Shown here one piece after another: positions 1 through 6,139 of a stretch of 6,139 bases of DNA. The stretch comes from Burkholderia gladioli (GTDB taxonomy: Bacteria; Pseudomonadota; Gammaproteobacteria; Burkholderiales; Burkholderiaceae), in the NCBI GenBank assembly GCA_009914575.1, contig WNEB01000101.1:1-6139 (forward strand). The letters are read 5' to 3'. The position numbers were made by a program, and so were the translations under genes. The number at the start of each line of letters is the position of its first letter. Positions within the stretch are counted from its first letter, which is position 1. The notes beneath the pieces are model-generated. The model saw nothing but the letters and a program-made list of their open reading frames with translations, did not search any database and had not been told where the DNA came from.

Positions 1-1
1 G

Positions 2-286
2 CCACGCGAGGGTGCCGTTCATTGGCCAGCGGATATGCCCGGTGCGGCGTGGCGTAATGGCGCGGTTGATGCAATTGCCCGTGACGGTCGTCGAGAATGG
101 AAGCAAGACAGTGGCTACCACCGGCGACCGCTTGCCGAGAATGCGATGTATCGGTTCAAGACCCTCACCGGCAACTGTCTCTGGGCGCGTCACATCGACT
201 CGCAGGCGACCGAGGTCTCCGTTCGCGTCGGCGTCATCAACCGTATGGCGGACCTCGCTCGTCCGCAATCCGTTCGTATCGCCTGA
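2..286 (+). CDS. IS5-family DDE transposase, C-terminal fragment (5' end outside window)
   Basis: The frame is open from the window edge to a TGA at 284-286 and gives 94 codons. It contains the IS4/IS5-type catalytic signature Y-(2)-R-(3)-E-(6)-K: Tyr at 116-118, Arg at 125-127, catalytic Glu at 137-139 and Lys 21 bases later, read as YHRRPLAENAMYRFK. The usual residue after RR in relatives I know is Ser; here it is Pro (128-130), a change of unknown effect. The tail ending in QSVRIA is typical of these transposases. The two catalytic Asp residues lie upstream of the window, so I cannot tell whether the whole enzyme is intact. The protein cuts and joins IS ends. Transcription runs rightwards into the truncated binding-protein gene. 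Confidence 0.9.
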   Translation, partial: PREGAVHWPADMPGAAWRNGAVDAIARDGRREWKQDSGYHRRPLAENAMYRFKTLTGNCLWARHIDSQATEVSVRVGVINRMADLARPQSVRIA

Positions 287-319
287 AATTATGCCCGTCG
301 ATGCTATTGCATCCTCACA

Positions 320-340
320 CTCGATTTATGCAACAACGCC
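320..340 (+). repeat. Right terminal inverted repeat of the IS5-family element
   Basis: The sequence CTCGATTTATGCAACAACGCC is the reverse complement of an end starting GGCGTTGTTGCATAAAT. A shorter inverted pair, TTGCAT at 307-312 and ATGCAA at 328-333, lies just inside and could be a sub-terminal transposase contact. The matching left repeat is not in the window, so the length is an estimate. Confidence 0.65.
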
Positions 341-1177
341 CATCGATGGAAGCGTCGGGCGCCCTGAAGGATGCGCCCTATCGCGTGCAATGGAAGCACT
401 TCCAGGCCGCCGCGCCGATCGCCGAAAGCCTCAACGGCCAGGCGCTCGACCTCGGCTTTCTCGGCGATTCCGGCCTGCTGACGCTGGCCGCGCGCGGCGC
501 GTCGGTGCGCATCGTGGCGGTGTCGCGGCAGAACCTCGAGGGCGTGGCGCTGCTGGTGCCGGCCAATTCGCCCGTCAAGCGCGTGGCCGATCTCAAGGGC
601 CGCAAGGTAGCGGTATGGCGCGGCGCGTGGAGCCAGCAACTCGTGCTGCGCGCGCTGCAACAGGCCGGCGTGCCGGCCGATGCCGTGCAAGTATTCCTAT
701 CTGATGCCGGTCGACGCAACCGATGCGCTTGCAAGCGGCGCCGTGGACGCCGTCTCGCTCTGGGAGCCATTCGTCAGCACGCTGGAACTGAAGCAGCACG
801 CGCGCCCCATCGCCACGGCCGAAGGCCTGATGCCGGCGCTCAGCTACGTGGCCGCCACCGACAGCGCGGCCAAGGCCAAGCACGCCACGATCGCCGATTT
901 CCTGCGCCGCGCCGTGATCGCGCGCCGCTGGGTCGATGCACACCCGAAGGAATACGCGGCGCTGTGGACCAAGCGCGCGAACCTCGACGTGGATGTGGCC
1001 ACGCGCTGGCTCTCCACCGCGCACCAGACGATCGGCCCGGTCGACGAGCGCGCCGCGCGCGACACGCAGGAGACGGCCGATTTCCTGACGCGGCAAGGCG
1101 TGATTCCGGCGCACTTCGATACGCGCAAGGTGCTCGATCGTTCGTATGCCGATGCGTTCTCGGCCCCGGCGAACTGA
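341..1177 (+). pseudogene. SsuA/TauA/NMT1-type ABC substrate-binding protein, 5'-truncated by IS and frameshifted
   Basis: This is the remnant of a periplasmic binding protein of the aliphatic sulfonate/taurine/nitrate class. Family members capture the ligand outside the inner membrane and pass it to an ABC permease. The first frame (from about 343) gives EASGALKDAPYRVQW, then AAPIAESLNGQALDLGFLGD, the usual family pattern in which binding-site residues follow AAP and the D-LG-GD block. It continues to VQ at 685-690. A one-base surplus at 691 moves the gene to a second frame, YSYLMPVDATDALASGAVDA and onward, ending FSAPAN and a TGA at 1175-1177. Corrected, about 276 residues remain. Complete members are usually about 310-340, so the signal peptide and first roughly 50 residues are gone, replaced by the IS5 element at 340. 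Without a signal peptide the product could not be exported. Substrate cannot be read from sequence; a sulfonate, taurine or similar small organic acid is the class expectation. It is convergent with the transporter genes. Confidence 0.88.
691..691 (+). other. Frameshift site (+1) in the binding-protein gene
   Basis: The sequence GTGCAAGTATTCC reads VQVF in frame. Removing one G gives VQYSYLMPVDATDA, which matches the family and joins the two good frames. It is either a real one-base insertion or a sequencing error. Confidence 0.8.
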
Positions 1178-1239
1178 GCGGGCGGTTTCGGGCGGCAACC
1201 GGCGCAAGCCGGCCGCGCCTCCCGCAACGCCGACAACCC
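1178..1239. terminator. Convergent intergenic gap with small GC hairpin, possible weak terminator
   Basis: The gap separates the stop codons of the + strand binding-protein gene and the - strand ATPase. It holds a perfect 5-bp stem CCGGC-GCAA-GCCGG at 1199-1212 with a GNRA-type tetraloop. There is no T-tract on either side, so intrinsic termination is unproven. The position between converging genes is the main support. Confidence 0.3.
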
Positions 1240-2197
1240 TTACGCCGCCTGCGCGACCGCCTCGCGCCCCGGCACCGCGTCGAGCAGCGTGCGCGTGTAC
1301 GGATGCTGCGGCGCGCGCCAGACGCTGCGGTGATCACCGTGCTCGACGATCTTGCCGCGCTGCATCACGTGCACGCTGTCGGCCAGATAGCGCACCACCG
1401 ACAGGTCGTGCGAGATGAACAGCAGCGACAGCCCGAGCGAGTGCTTCAGCTCCACCAGCAGATTGAGAATCTGCGCCTGAATCGACACGTCGAGCGCCGA
1501 CACCGGCTCGTCGCAGATCAGCAGCGCCGGCTCCAGCACCAGCGCGCGCGCGATGTCGATGCGCTGGCGCTGTCCGCCCGAGAATTCGTGAGGAAAGCGA
1601 TGCAATGCGGCGACCGGCAAGCCCACCTTGTCGAGCGCGACCGCACTGCGCGCCTGCCGTTCGCGCGCGCCGTTGGCCGCCAGCACGCGACCGAGAATCT
1701 GGCCGACCGTGCGGCGCGGGTTCAGCGATGCGTAGGGATCCTGAAACACCATCTGCACGCGCGGGCGCAGCGGCCGCAACGCGCGTTCGCCGAGCGGCAC
1801 GAGATCCACGCCGTCGAGCAGGATCTGGCCCGACGCCACCGGCGCGAGCCGCATCACGGCGCGCGACAGCGTCGATTTTCCGCAACCCGATTCGCCGACC
1901 AGCCCGACCGTTTCGCCGCGGCCGATCGTCAACGACACGCCATCGACGGCGCGCAGCGTGCCGTGCTGCGCGTATTCCACCTGCAGATCGCGGATCTCCA
2001 GCAGCGGCGCGGTCGCCACCGGCAGAACCGGCACCGCCTCGGCGGCCGGCTGCGCGGCCCGCTCCACGCCGGGCACGACGATGAACGAGGTCGAGCCGTC
2101 CGGATTCACGCCATGGCGGATCTCGGGCAACGAGGTCTCGCGGTAGTGGCGCTCGCCGGCCAGGTTCAGTGAGGCGTTGAGCGCCCCCTGCGTATAG

Positions 2198-2208
2198 GTG
2201 TGGCGCGG
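2198..2208 (-). other. Frame change in the linker between the two ATPase domains
   Basis: On the - strand the frame reading DALFAAP passes into a second frame reading [20 protein letters not shown]. Relatives usually read AAPRHPYTQ here. Losing one copy of a tandem GCGCC would give exactly this sequence, so a 5-base slippage deletion is my preferred explanation. A two-base loss or one-base gain would fit equally well by frame. Confidence 0.7.
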
Positions 2209-2688
2209 CGAACAGCGCGTCGGTCGCCTGCGCCTCCACCTTGCGGCCGGCCAGCATGACCGCGACGCGATCCGCGTGATCGGCCGCCACGCCCAGGTCG
2301 TGCGTGATCAGCAGCAAGGCCATCCGCAACTCGTGCCGCAGCGAATCGAGCAGCGCGAGAATGCGCGCCTGGATCGTCACGTCGAGCGCGGTGGTGGGTT
2401 CGTCGGCGATCAGCAGGCGCGACCGGCAGGCCACCGCCATCGCGATCATGACGCGCTGGCGCTGGCCGCCCGACAGCTCGTGCGGATAGTCGCCGAAGCG
2501 GCGCGCCGGCTCGGGAATCTGCACGAGATCGAGCAGCTCGATCGCGCGCAGCCGCGCCGCCGCGCGCGACAGCGGCTCGTGCCGGCGCAGCGTTTCGACG
2601 ATCTGCTCGCCGATCGACAACACCGGGTTCAGCGACGTCATCGGCTCCTGGAAGATCATCGAGATGTCGCGCCCGCGCAGGTCGCGCG

Positions 2689-2694
2689 TCTCTC
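2689..2694 (-). other. Two-base surplus (TC repeat) in ATPase domain 1
   Basis: The + strand has (TC)3. On the coding strand CCG CGC GAG AGA CGC leaves the good frame, whereas removing one AG gives [16 protein letters not shown], the expected path into the Q-loop. This fits a dinucleotide slippage event. Confidence 0.75.
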
Positions 2695-2715
2695 GCGCGG
2701 CGTCAGCGTCAGCAG

Positions 2716-2718
2716 TTA
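2716..2718 (-). other. In-frame nonsense codon (TAA) at ATPase codon 70
   Basis: The coding strand reads GTTCGACGGTCGC-TAA-CTGCTGACG. Relatives have D or E at this place (FDGR-D/E-LL). A GAA to TAA change of one base would explain it. This is the only clear substitution-type lesion in the cluster and cannot be blamed on a simple indel error. Confidence 0.75.
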
Positions 2719-2921
2719 GCGACCGTCGAACCGCACGCTGCCGCTCACGCGCGCCGTGTCGGGCAGCAGCCGCATCAGCGACATCGCCGTGGCCGATTTT
2801 CCGCATCCCGATTCGCCCACCAGCGCGAGCGTCTCGCCCTCGCGGATCTCGAAATCGATGCCGCGCACCGCTTCGTGCTCGCCGAAATTCACGCGCAGGT
2901 CGCGCACTTCGAGCAGGTTCG

Positions 2922-3921
2922 TCATGCGCGGCGCTCCGAGCGGTGCGCGAGGCGCGGGTTCAGCGCGTCGTTCAGGCCGTCGCCGAGCAGGTTCAGCGCG
3001 AGCACGGCCACCACGATCGCGCCGCCGGGGATCGCCGTCAGATACCAAGCGGTGCGCAGCGAATCGCGACCGAAGCCGATCATCGCGCCCCAGCTGATCA
3101 CGTTCGGATCGCCCATGCCGAGGAACGACAGCGACGACTCGATCAGGATCGCGCTGGCCACCATCACCGACGCCGTGACGATCACTGGCGGCAACGCGTT
3201 CGGCAGGATCTCGCCGAAGATGATGCGACCGTTGCCGAAGCCCTGGCTGCGCGCGGCCAGCACGAAATCGGCGTGGCGCAGGCGGCGAAACTCGGCGCGC
3301 ACGATGCGCGCCACCGTGGGCCACGACGCGATGCCGATCGCCAGCGCGATCACCGTCACGTCGGGCCGGCCTATCGCCACGATCACGATCACCAGCAGGA
3401 ACGACGGCACCGTCTGGAACAGTTCGGTGACGCGCACCAGCAGGTCGTCGATCAAGCCGTCGAAATACCCGCCCACCGCCCCCACCAGCGTGCCGATCAC
3501 GAGCCCGATGCCGGCCCGACGACGCGTCGATCAGCAACGACACGCGCGCGCCGTGCACCAGCCCGCCCGCCACGTCGCGGCCCAGCGAATCGGTGCCGAG
3601 CCAGTATTGCGGATCGGTGCCCGGCCATTCGAACGGCGCGGCCACCATGTCGAGCGGATCGCCCGGAAACAGCTTCGAGGCGAACAACGCCAGCAGCACG
3701 ATCGCGGCCAGCAGCAGGCCGGCCACGGTCGACGGGTTGCGCAGCAGCGCGCGCCAGGTGCGCAGGCCGGGGCTCGGGCTGGCGCCGGCCTGCCCCGCCG
3801 CGCCGGCGGCGCCCGCGGCCAGCCGACCGAACAGCGCGCCGGCCAGCTGGTTGCGCCACGGAGAGGCGGTGGCGACCGATTGCGCGGGGGCTCGCACCGC
3901 GTTCGACGATTCAGTGCTCAT
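2922..3921 (-). pseudogene. DppC/OppC-type ABC transporter permease, single frameshift
   Basis: This is the second inner-membrane permease of the oligopeptide-type transporter. The start [10 protein letters not shown] has GGAG at 3929-3932, seven bases upstream. Residues 1-60 form a cytoplasmic tail with an Ala/Gly-rich stretch (about 35-50). The first membrane segment is about 66-83, followed by the family hallmark [21 protein letters not shown] one-base surplus at 3515-3517 then breaks the frame. The rest, beginning [19 protein letters not shown], lies in another frame with several hydrophobic segments. It includes the EAA-type loop [20 protein letters not shown], then [10 protein letters not shown] and a final [13 protein letters not shown]. 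Corrected length is about 332 residues, normal or slightly long because of the tail. The stop overlaps the ATPase start, implying translational coupling in the ancestor. Apart from the single extra base the gene looks complete and well conserved. Confidence 0.88.
3515..3517 (-). other. One-base surplus in a C run, OppC-type permease
   Basis: The + strand reads CCGGCCCGACG. Removing one C restores [16 protein letters not shown], the expected sequence after the GRDV block. The same CCGGCCC context carries the frameshift in the monooxygenase gene at 5523-5525. Confidence 0.75.
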
Positions 3922-3928
3922 GGAAACG

Positions 3929-3932
3929 CTCC
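3929..3932 (-). promoter_or_regulatory. Ribosome binding site of the OppC-type permease
   Basis: GGAG on the - strand is spaced seven bases from the ATG at 3919-3921 and supports that start. The 48-base gap to the previous gene's stop shows no obvious promoter, so the gene was probably co-transcribed with its upstream neighbour. Confidence 0.55.
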
Positions 3933-4308
3933 ATCGAAAGGGAAAAACGGCGCGGGGAACGACGGAGCGTCAAGCGATCCGCGGGTCGAGCCACGCCTGC
4001 AACAGGTCGACCAGCACGTTCGCCGCGATCACCACCAGCGACGACAGCAGCACGCCGAGCAGCACGTCGAAATCGCGCGCGAGCCGACCGAGGCCCGGCC
4101 AGCTGAACACCGTCTCGGTCACAGCCGCGCTGCCGAGCAGCGTGCCCGCATGCATGCCGACCATCGTGGTCAGCGGCATCAGCGCGTTGCGCAGCACATG
4201 GCGGATCGTCACGCGGGCCGGATGCAGGCCCTTCGCGTAGGCGGTGCGCAAGAAATCCCGGCGCTGCACTTCGAGCATCGCCGCGCGCACCAGCCGCGCG
4301 TAGATCGC

Positions 4309-4313
4309 CACAC
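4309..4313 (-). other. Second frame change in the OppB-type permease (CA repeat)
   Basis: The + strand CACAC corresponds to coding TTCTTCGTGTGGCG. Removing one TG gives FFVAIYARLVRA, the expected family sequence. A two-base gain or a one-base loss both fit the frame. Confidence 0.7.
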
Positions 4314-4620
4314 GAAGAACGCCGCCAGCGTCACGGCCGGCAGCAGCACATGATGCCGACCGACGTCGACGAACCAGGCCCAGCCGTGCAGCGACGCGCC
4401 GATCGTCGTCACGTTGCCGCCGCTCGGCAGCCAGCCGAGCCGCACCGAGAACAGCACGATCGCGAGCAGCCCGATCCAGAAGCCCGGCGTCGAATAGAAC
4501 AGCAGCGCCAGCACCGACAGCACGCGGTCGGGCCACTTGCCCGACCAGTGCACCATCGCCGCGCCGAGCACGATGCCGACGATCACGGCCAGCGCGAGCG
4601 CGGTGCCCATCAACAGCAGC

Positions 4621-4626
4621 GTGTTT
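4621..4626 (-). other. First frame change in the OppB-type permease
   Basis: The coding strand reads CTGCCGAAACACGCTGCTG. Removing one base gives LPKTLLLMGTAL, the expected start of the second membrane helix. This is a net one-base surplus. Confidence 0.7.
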
Positions 4627-4944
4627 CGGCAGGCGCGCGAGAATCAGCTGCATCACCGGCATGTCGTAGCGCGGCGAATAGCCGAGGCTGAAATGCGCGA
4701 GATGCGACAGGTAGCTGGCGAGCTGGTGCAGGATCGGCTGATCGAGGCCGAACTTGGCGCGCAGCATCGTCATGGTTTCGGCGGTGGCCGAGCCGGCCTC
4801 GCCGGCCAGCACGTCGGTCGCGTCGCCGGGCATCAGCTTGAGCAGTAAGAAGTTGAAGATCACTATGCCGATCGCCGTCGGCAGCGCCTGCCACGCGGTG
4901 CGCCGCAGCACCGCGATCCATCGTCCGTTATGCGCCATGGCGGG

Positions 4945-4948
4945 CTCC
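4945..4948 (-). promoter_or_regulatory. Ribosome binding site of the OppB-type permease
   Basis: GGAG on the - strand lies six bases before the ATG at 4936-4938, inside the 15-base spacer after the monooxygenase stop. It fixes the start and supports a shared transcript. Confidence 0.6.
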
Positions 4949-4953
4949 GTGCG

Positions 4954-6013
4954 TCATGCGGCGTCGACCGGGGCGGCCGCGCGTTGCCAGACCCGGTGCG
5001 CATAGGCCGATTCCGGGAAATCGACCGGCACCTCGCCCGCCATGCGGGCGGCGTGGGCATCGAGATCGGCGGCGAACAGATCCTCGCTGATGCGCGCGAT
5101 CACGACCGGGATGTCGCGCTTCATGCACGGCACGTCGAAGCTGACGAAGCCGACCCGGTTGTGCACGTGGACATGGCGCAGGTACGGCGCCGCGCCCGGC
5201 GTGCGTTCGAGATATTCGAGCGCGCGACCGAGGTACGGATGCGCGCCGAGCGCATCGTCGCGATCGACCGCGTCGGGTTGATGACGGTCGCGCCAGAGCA
5301 GCACCTCGTCGGCGAAATCGGCCAGTTCGGGGCGCGCGTGCATATCGATCGCGTAGCCGGTGCCCGCGATCGCGAAGTCGAACGCGAAGCGCTCGCCGAC
5401 CGCCTCGGCGATCACTTCGCCCTGCTGAACATGTGAGGCCGTCCATGCGCCGCCCAGATGCAGATGGAACGCGTCGTGGCGCGTCGCGCGCTCCACCGCG
5501 TCGGGCGGCGGCGTCGAGCCGGCCCTGGCGGAAGCGGCGCGCGAGCTGCCAGCGCAGCGCGTCGGGCAGGCTCGGGTAATTGTCGTAGGCGCCCGGGTAG
5601 GCGCGCGCCCGCGAAACCGGCAGCGATGCGATCGCCGTGCGCCGCACGAACAAGTGCACGACCGCCGCGCCCGCTTCGAGCGCCGTGGCGGCCGCGTCGA
5701 ACGCCGAGGCCGCGCCGCCGATCACGGCCACGCGCTTGCCGCGCAGCGCCGCGAAATCGATCGCCTCGACCGTGTGGGCGCGATGCGTGGCCGGCAGCGC
5801 CGCCAGCACCGGCGGCAGGTTCGACCGATCGTTGCCGGCCACGCCGTTGGCGAGAATCACCTTGCGCGCGGTTTCCGCCGCCTCGCGCTCGCCGCCCGCC
5901 TCGCGAATGCGCAGATGCACGCGGAAATGGAAATGATCGCCGACCGGCTCGATGCGCGCGAGCGTCGCGCCATAACGGATCGGAATCCGAAGGAACGTGC
6001 GATACCAGGCCAG
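4954..6013 (-). pseudogene. Flavin-containing monooxygenase-like FAD/NAD(P)-binding oxidoreductase, 5'-truncated by IS30 and frameshifted
   Basis: This is the C-terminal two-thirds of a two-Rossmann flavoprotein of the FMO/Baeyer-Villiger type, which uses NADPH and O2 to oxygenate small substrates. From the IS junction it reads LAWYRTFLRIPIRYG, then ARKVILANGVAGN (end of the FAD domain). The NADPH-binding fold follows: RVAVIGGAASAFDAAATAL, then a strand ending VVHLFVRR. The fingerprint is GGAASA where GxGxxA is standard, so the second glycine is alanine. The motif AIAGTGYAID corresponds to the FMO-type ATGY block. At 5523-5525 one surplus base shifts the frame after FRQ; the rest starts GSTPPPDAVERATRHDAFHL and runs to HRVWQRAAAPVDAA and TGA. 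About 352 residues remain. The N-terminal FAD-binding GxGxxG region, perhaps 100-150 residues, is missing beyond the IS30 element, so no active enzyme is possible from this copy. It would have headed the - strand transporter operon. The substrate is unknown; N- or S-oxygenation of an imported compound is an inference. Confidence 0.85.
5523..5525 (-). other. One-base surplus in a C run, monooxygenase gene
   Basis: The + strand reads CCGGCCCTGG. Removing one C gives FRQAGSTPPPDAVERATRHD and joins both good frames. The lesion has the same CCGGCCC context as the one at 3515-3517. Confidence 0.75.
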
Positions 6014-6040
6014 GCGGTTTCAAGAGTGAAGTGCAACACG
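6014..6040 (-). repeat. Terminal inverted repeat of the IS30-family element (estimated)
   Basis: This is the stretch between the monooxygenase coding remnant and the transposase stop. The inner part GTGCAACAC resembles IS30-family ends I know. The partner repeat is outside the window, so the exact limits are a guess. Confidence 0.5.
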
Positions 6041-6047
6041 CCGCTGG

Positions 6048-6139
6048 TTAATGGGCTGGAACTCGGTCGGCGGGGTTAGCCAGAACCTGAGCCAGGATTT
6101 GCAAAGGGGTGTGCCAGTTCAGTCCGGCGCGTGGTCGAG
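6048..6139 (-). CDS. IS30-family transposase, C-terminal fragment (5' end outside window)
   Basis: The last 29 codons read RPRAGLNWHTPLQILAQVLA and then NPADRVPAH before TAA at 6048-6050. The RPR-xx-LNWxTP pattern is the usual C-terminal signature of IS30 transposases, in which the N-RPR block follows the catalytic Glu. The catalytic residues lie outside the window. The fragment is too short to judge whether the enzyme is intact. Transcription points leftwards into the truncated monooxygenase gene. Confidence 0.82.
   Translation of the reverse strand, partial: RPRAGLNWHTPLQILAQVLANPADRVPAH

Larger units (their letters stand above)
1..340 (+). mobile_element. IS5-family insertion sequence, right end (partial)
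   Basis: This is the 3' part of an insertion sequence whose left end lies outside the window. It holds the C-terminal transposase coding region, a 33-base tail after the stop codon, and a right terminal inverted repeat. The repeat, read from outside inwards on the - strand, begins GGCGTTGTTGCATAAAT. The outer edge is placed at 340 because a binding-protein reading frame starts immediately after it and ends like GGCGTTGTTGCATAAAT are common in IS5-family elements of Burkholderia and Ralstonia (from memory). The left end and target duplication are not visible, so the edge could be off by a few bases. The element replaces the 5' part of the downstream gene. Confidence 0.85.
1240..2925 (-). pseudogene. 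Fused two-domain dipeptide/oligopeptide ABC transporter ATPase (DppD-DppF / GsiA type), broken
   Basis: This is one long gene for a cytoplasmic ATPase with two nucleotide-binding domains, equivalent to OppD and OppF fused, as in GsiA. Domain 1 starts [14 protein letters not shown] and has Walker A GESGCGKS (residues 37-44). Beyond the lesions it has Q-loop [10 protein letters not shown], signature LSGGQRQR, Walker B LLIADEP and switch LLITHDLG. A linker with [17 protein letters not shown] leads to domain 2: Walker [11 protein letters not shown]-loop [11 protein letters not shown], signature FSGGQRQR, Walker B LLICDEP, switch FISHDLSV and the C-terminal HPYTRTLL motif, ending EAVAQAA and TAA. 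Corrected length is about 560 residues, normal for the fused family. The start is ATG at 2923-2925, overlapping the permease TGA (ATGA), with GGAG eight bases upstream. Three lesions break it: TAA at codon 70, a two-base surplus at 2689-2694, and a frame change near 2200. Only a 69-residue N-terminal stub could be made from the normal start. Domain 2 is open without interruption and looks well conserved. Confidence 0.9.
3970..4938 (-). pseudogene. DppB/OppB-type ABC transporter permease, two frameshifts
   Basis: This is the first inner-membrane permease of the transporter. It starts MAHNGRWIAVLRR and enters a first membrane helix at about residues 15-36, closely followed by KLMPGD, a hallmark of the family. 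AKFGLDQPILHQLASYLSHL and SLGYSPRYDMPV are the usual periplasmic region. At 4621-4626 the frame shifts; the next frame reads TLLLMGTALALAVIVGIVLG, then LLFYSTPGFWIGLLAIVLFS and LLPAVTLAAFFV. At 4309-4313 it shifts back and continues AIYARLVRAAMLEVQRRDFL with the EAA-type loop RTAYAKGLHPARVTIRHVL, ending LLQAWLDPRIA and TGA. Corrected length is about 321 residues, typical. The second shift restores the original frame, but about 105 residues between them, including three or so membrane helices, would be scrambled. The start is supported by GGAG at 4945-4948. The gene lies 15 bases downstream of the monooxygenase stop. Confidence 0.88.
6014..6139 (-). mobile_element. IS30-family insertion sequence, transposase 3' end side (partial)
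   Basis: The segment holds the transposase C-terminus, a 34-base tail after its stop, and an end whose outer part reads GCGGTTTCAAGAGTGAAGTG on the + strand. The inner GAAGTGCAACAC block is familiar from IS30-family ends. The outer edge is placed at about 6013-6015, where the monooxygenase frame begins. The target duplication and other end are outside the window. Confidence 0.75.

Noticed and set aside
1178..1239. Small RNA or riboswitch in the convergent gap
   Set aside because: There are only 62 bases between two stop codons, with one 5-bp hairpin and no promoter-like or T-rich sequence.
97..2172. A very long (691-codon) open frame on the + strand
   Set aside because: It strings together the antisense of IS and ABC genes, is Arg/His/Gln-rich with no domain, and only about 340-690 coincides with real coding. 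It is a high-GC artefact.
2664..4353. Two overlapping + strand open frames of about 480-490 codons
   Set aside because: They are antisense to the ATPase and permease genes, which show clear family motifs on the - strand. Their Arg/Ala/Thr-rich composition is typical of shadow frames.
691..4626. Programmed ribosomal frameshifting as an explanation for the split frames
   Set aside because: The sites lack slippery heptamers and downstream structures, differ in direction and size, occur in five unrelated genes, and coincide with IS truncations and a stop codon.
4928..4957. Tiny - strand frame reading MTHGARHGA overlapping the permease start
   Set aside because: It is only nine codons, it lies within the spacer and the permease start, and the GGAG there fits the permease ATG better.
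5458..6079. Several + strand open frames opposite the monooxygenase gene
   Set aside because: They overlap each other in different frames, run into the IS30 end and have no recognisable motif, while the - strand has Rossmann and FMO motifs.
1..6139. Composite transposon carrying the transporter cluster
   Set aside because: The two flanking elements belong to different families (IS5 and IS30) with unlike ends, so they could not mobilise the interval together in the usual way.

Overview
The window is high-GC DNA with proteobacterial gene families and IS ends of the kind common in Burkholderia and relatives. I infer a Burkholderia sensu lato replicon, probably an IS-rich accessory region. Genus is not proven by anything in the window.

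Layout: (1) 1-340 is the right end of an IS5-family insertion sequence on the + strand: the last 94 codons of the transposase and its terminal inverted repeat. (2) 341-1177 (+) is an SsuA/TauA/NMT1-type periplasmic substrate-binding protein. Its signal peptide and N-terminus are replaced by the IS, and it has a one-base frameshift. (3) 1178-1239 is a short convergent gap holding a small GC hairpin. (4) 1240-4954 (-) carries three oligopeptide-type (Opp/Dpp/Gsi) ABC transporter genes. In transcription order these are a DppB/OppB-type permease, a DppC/OppC-type permease, and one long ATPase with two fused nucleotide-binding domains. All three are frameshifted and the ATPase also has a nonsense codon. 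(5) 4954-about 6013 (-) is a flavin-containing-monooxygenase-like gene 15 bases upstream of the first permease. Its FAD-binding N-terminus is cut off and it has a one-base frameshift. (6) About 6014-6139 is the end of an IS30-family element, with the last 29 codons of its transposase on the - strand.

The intact ancestor was probably a four-gene operon on the - strand (monooxygenase, permease, permease, double ATPase) convergent with a binding-protein gene. It would have imported a small organic compound, possibly an organosulfur or peptide-like one, and oxidised it. As the sequence stands, none of the five metabolic genes can make a full-length product. Two are physically truncated by different IS elements. 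I count seven frame disruptions and one stop codon, most of them at short tandem repeats or C runs and mostly insertions.

The best reading is an IS-bracketed, decaying uptake/oxidation locus. Because the frameshifts are so insertion-biased, some could be sequencing errors, but the IS truncations cannot. I found no new defence system, CRISPR array or RNA gene.
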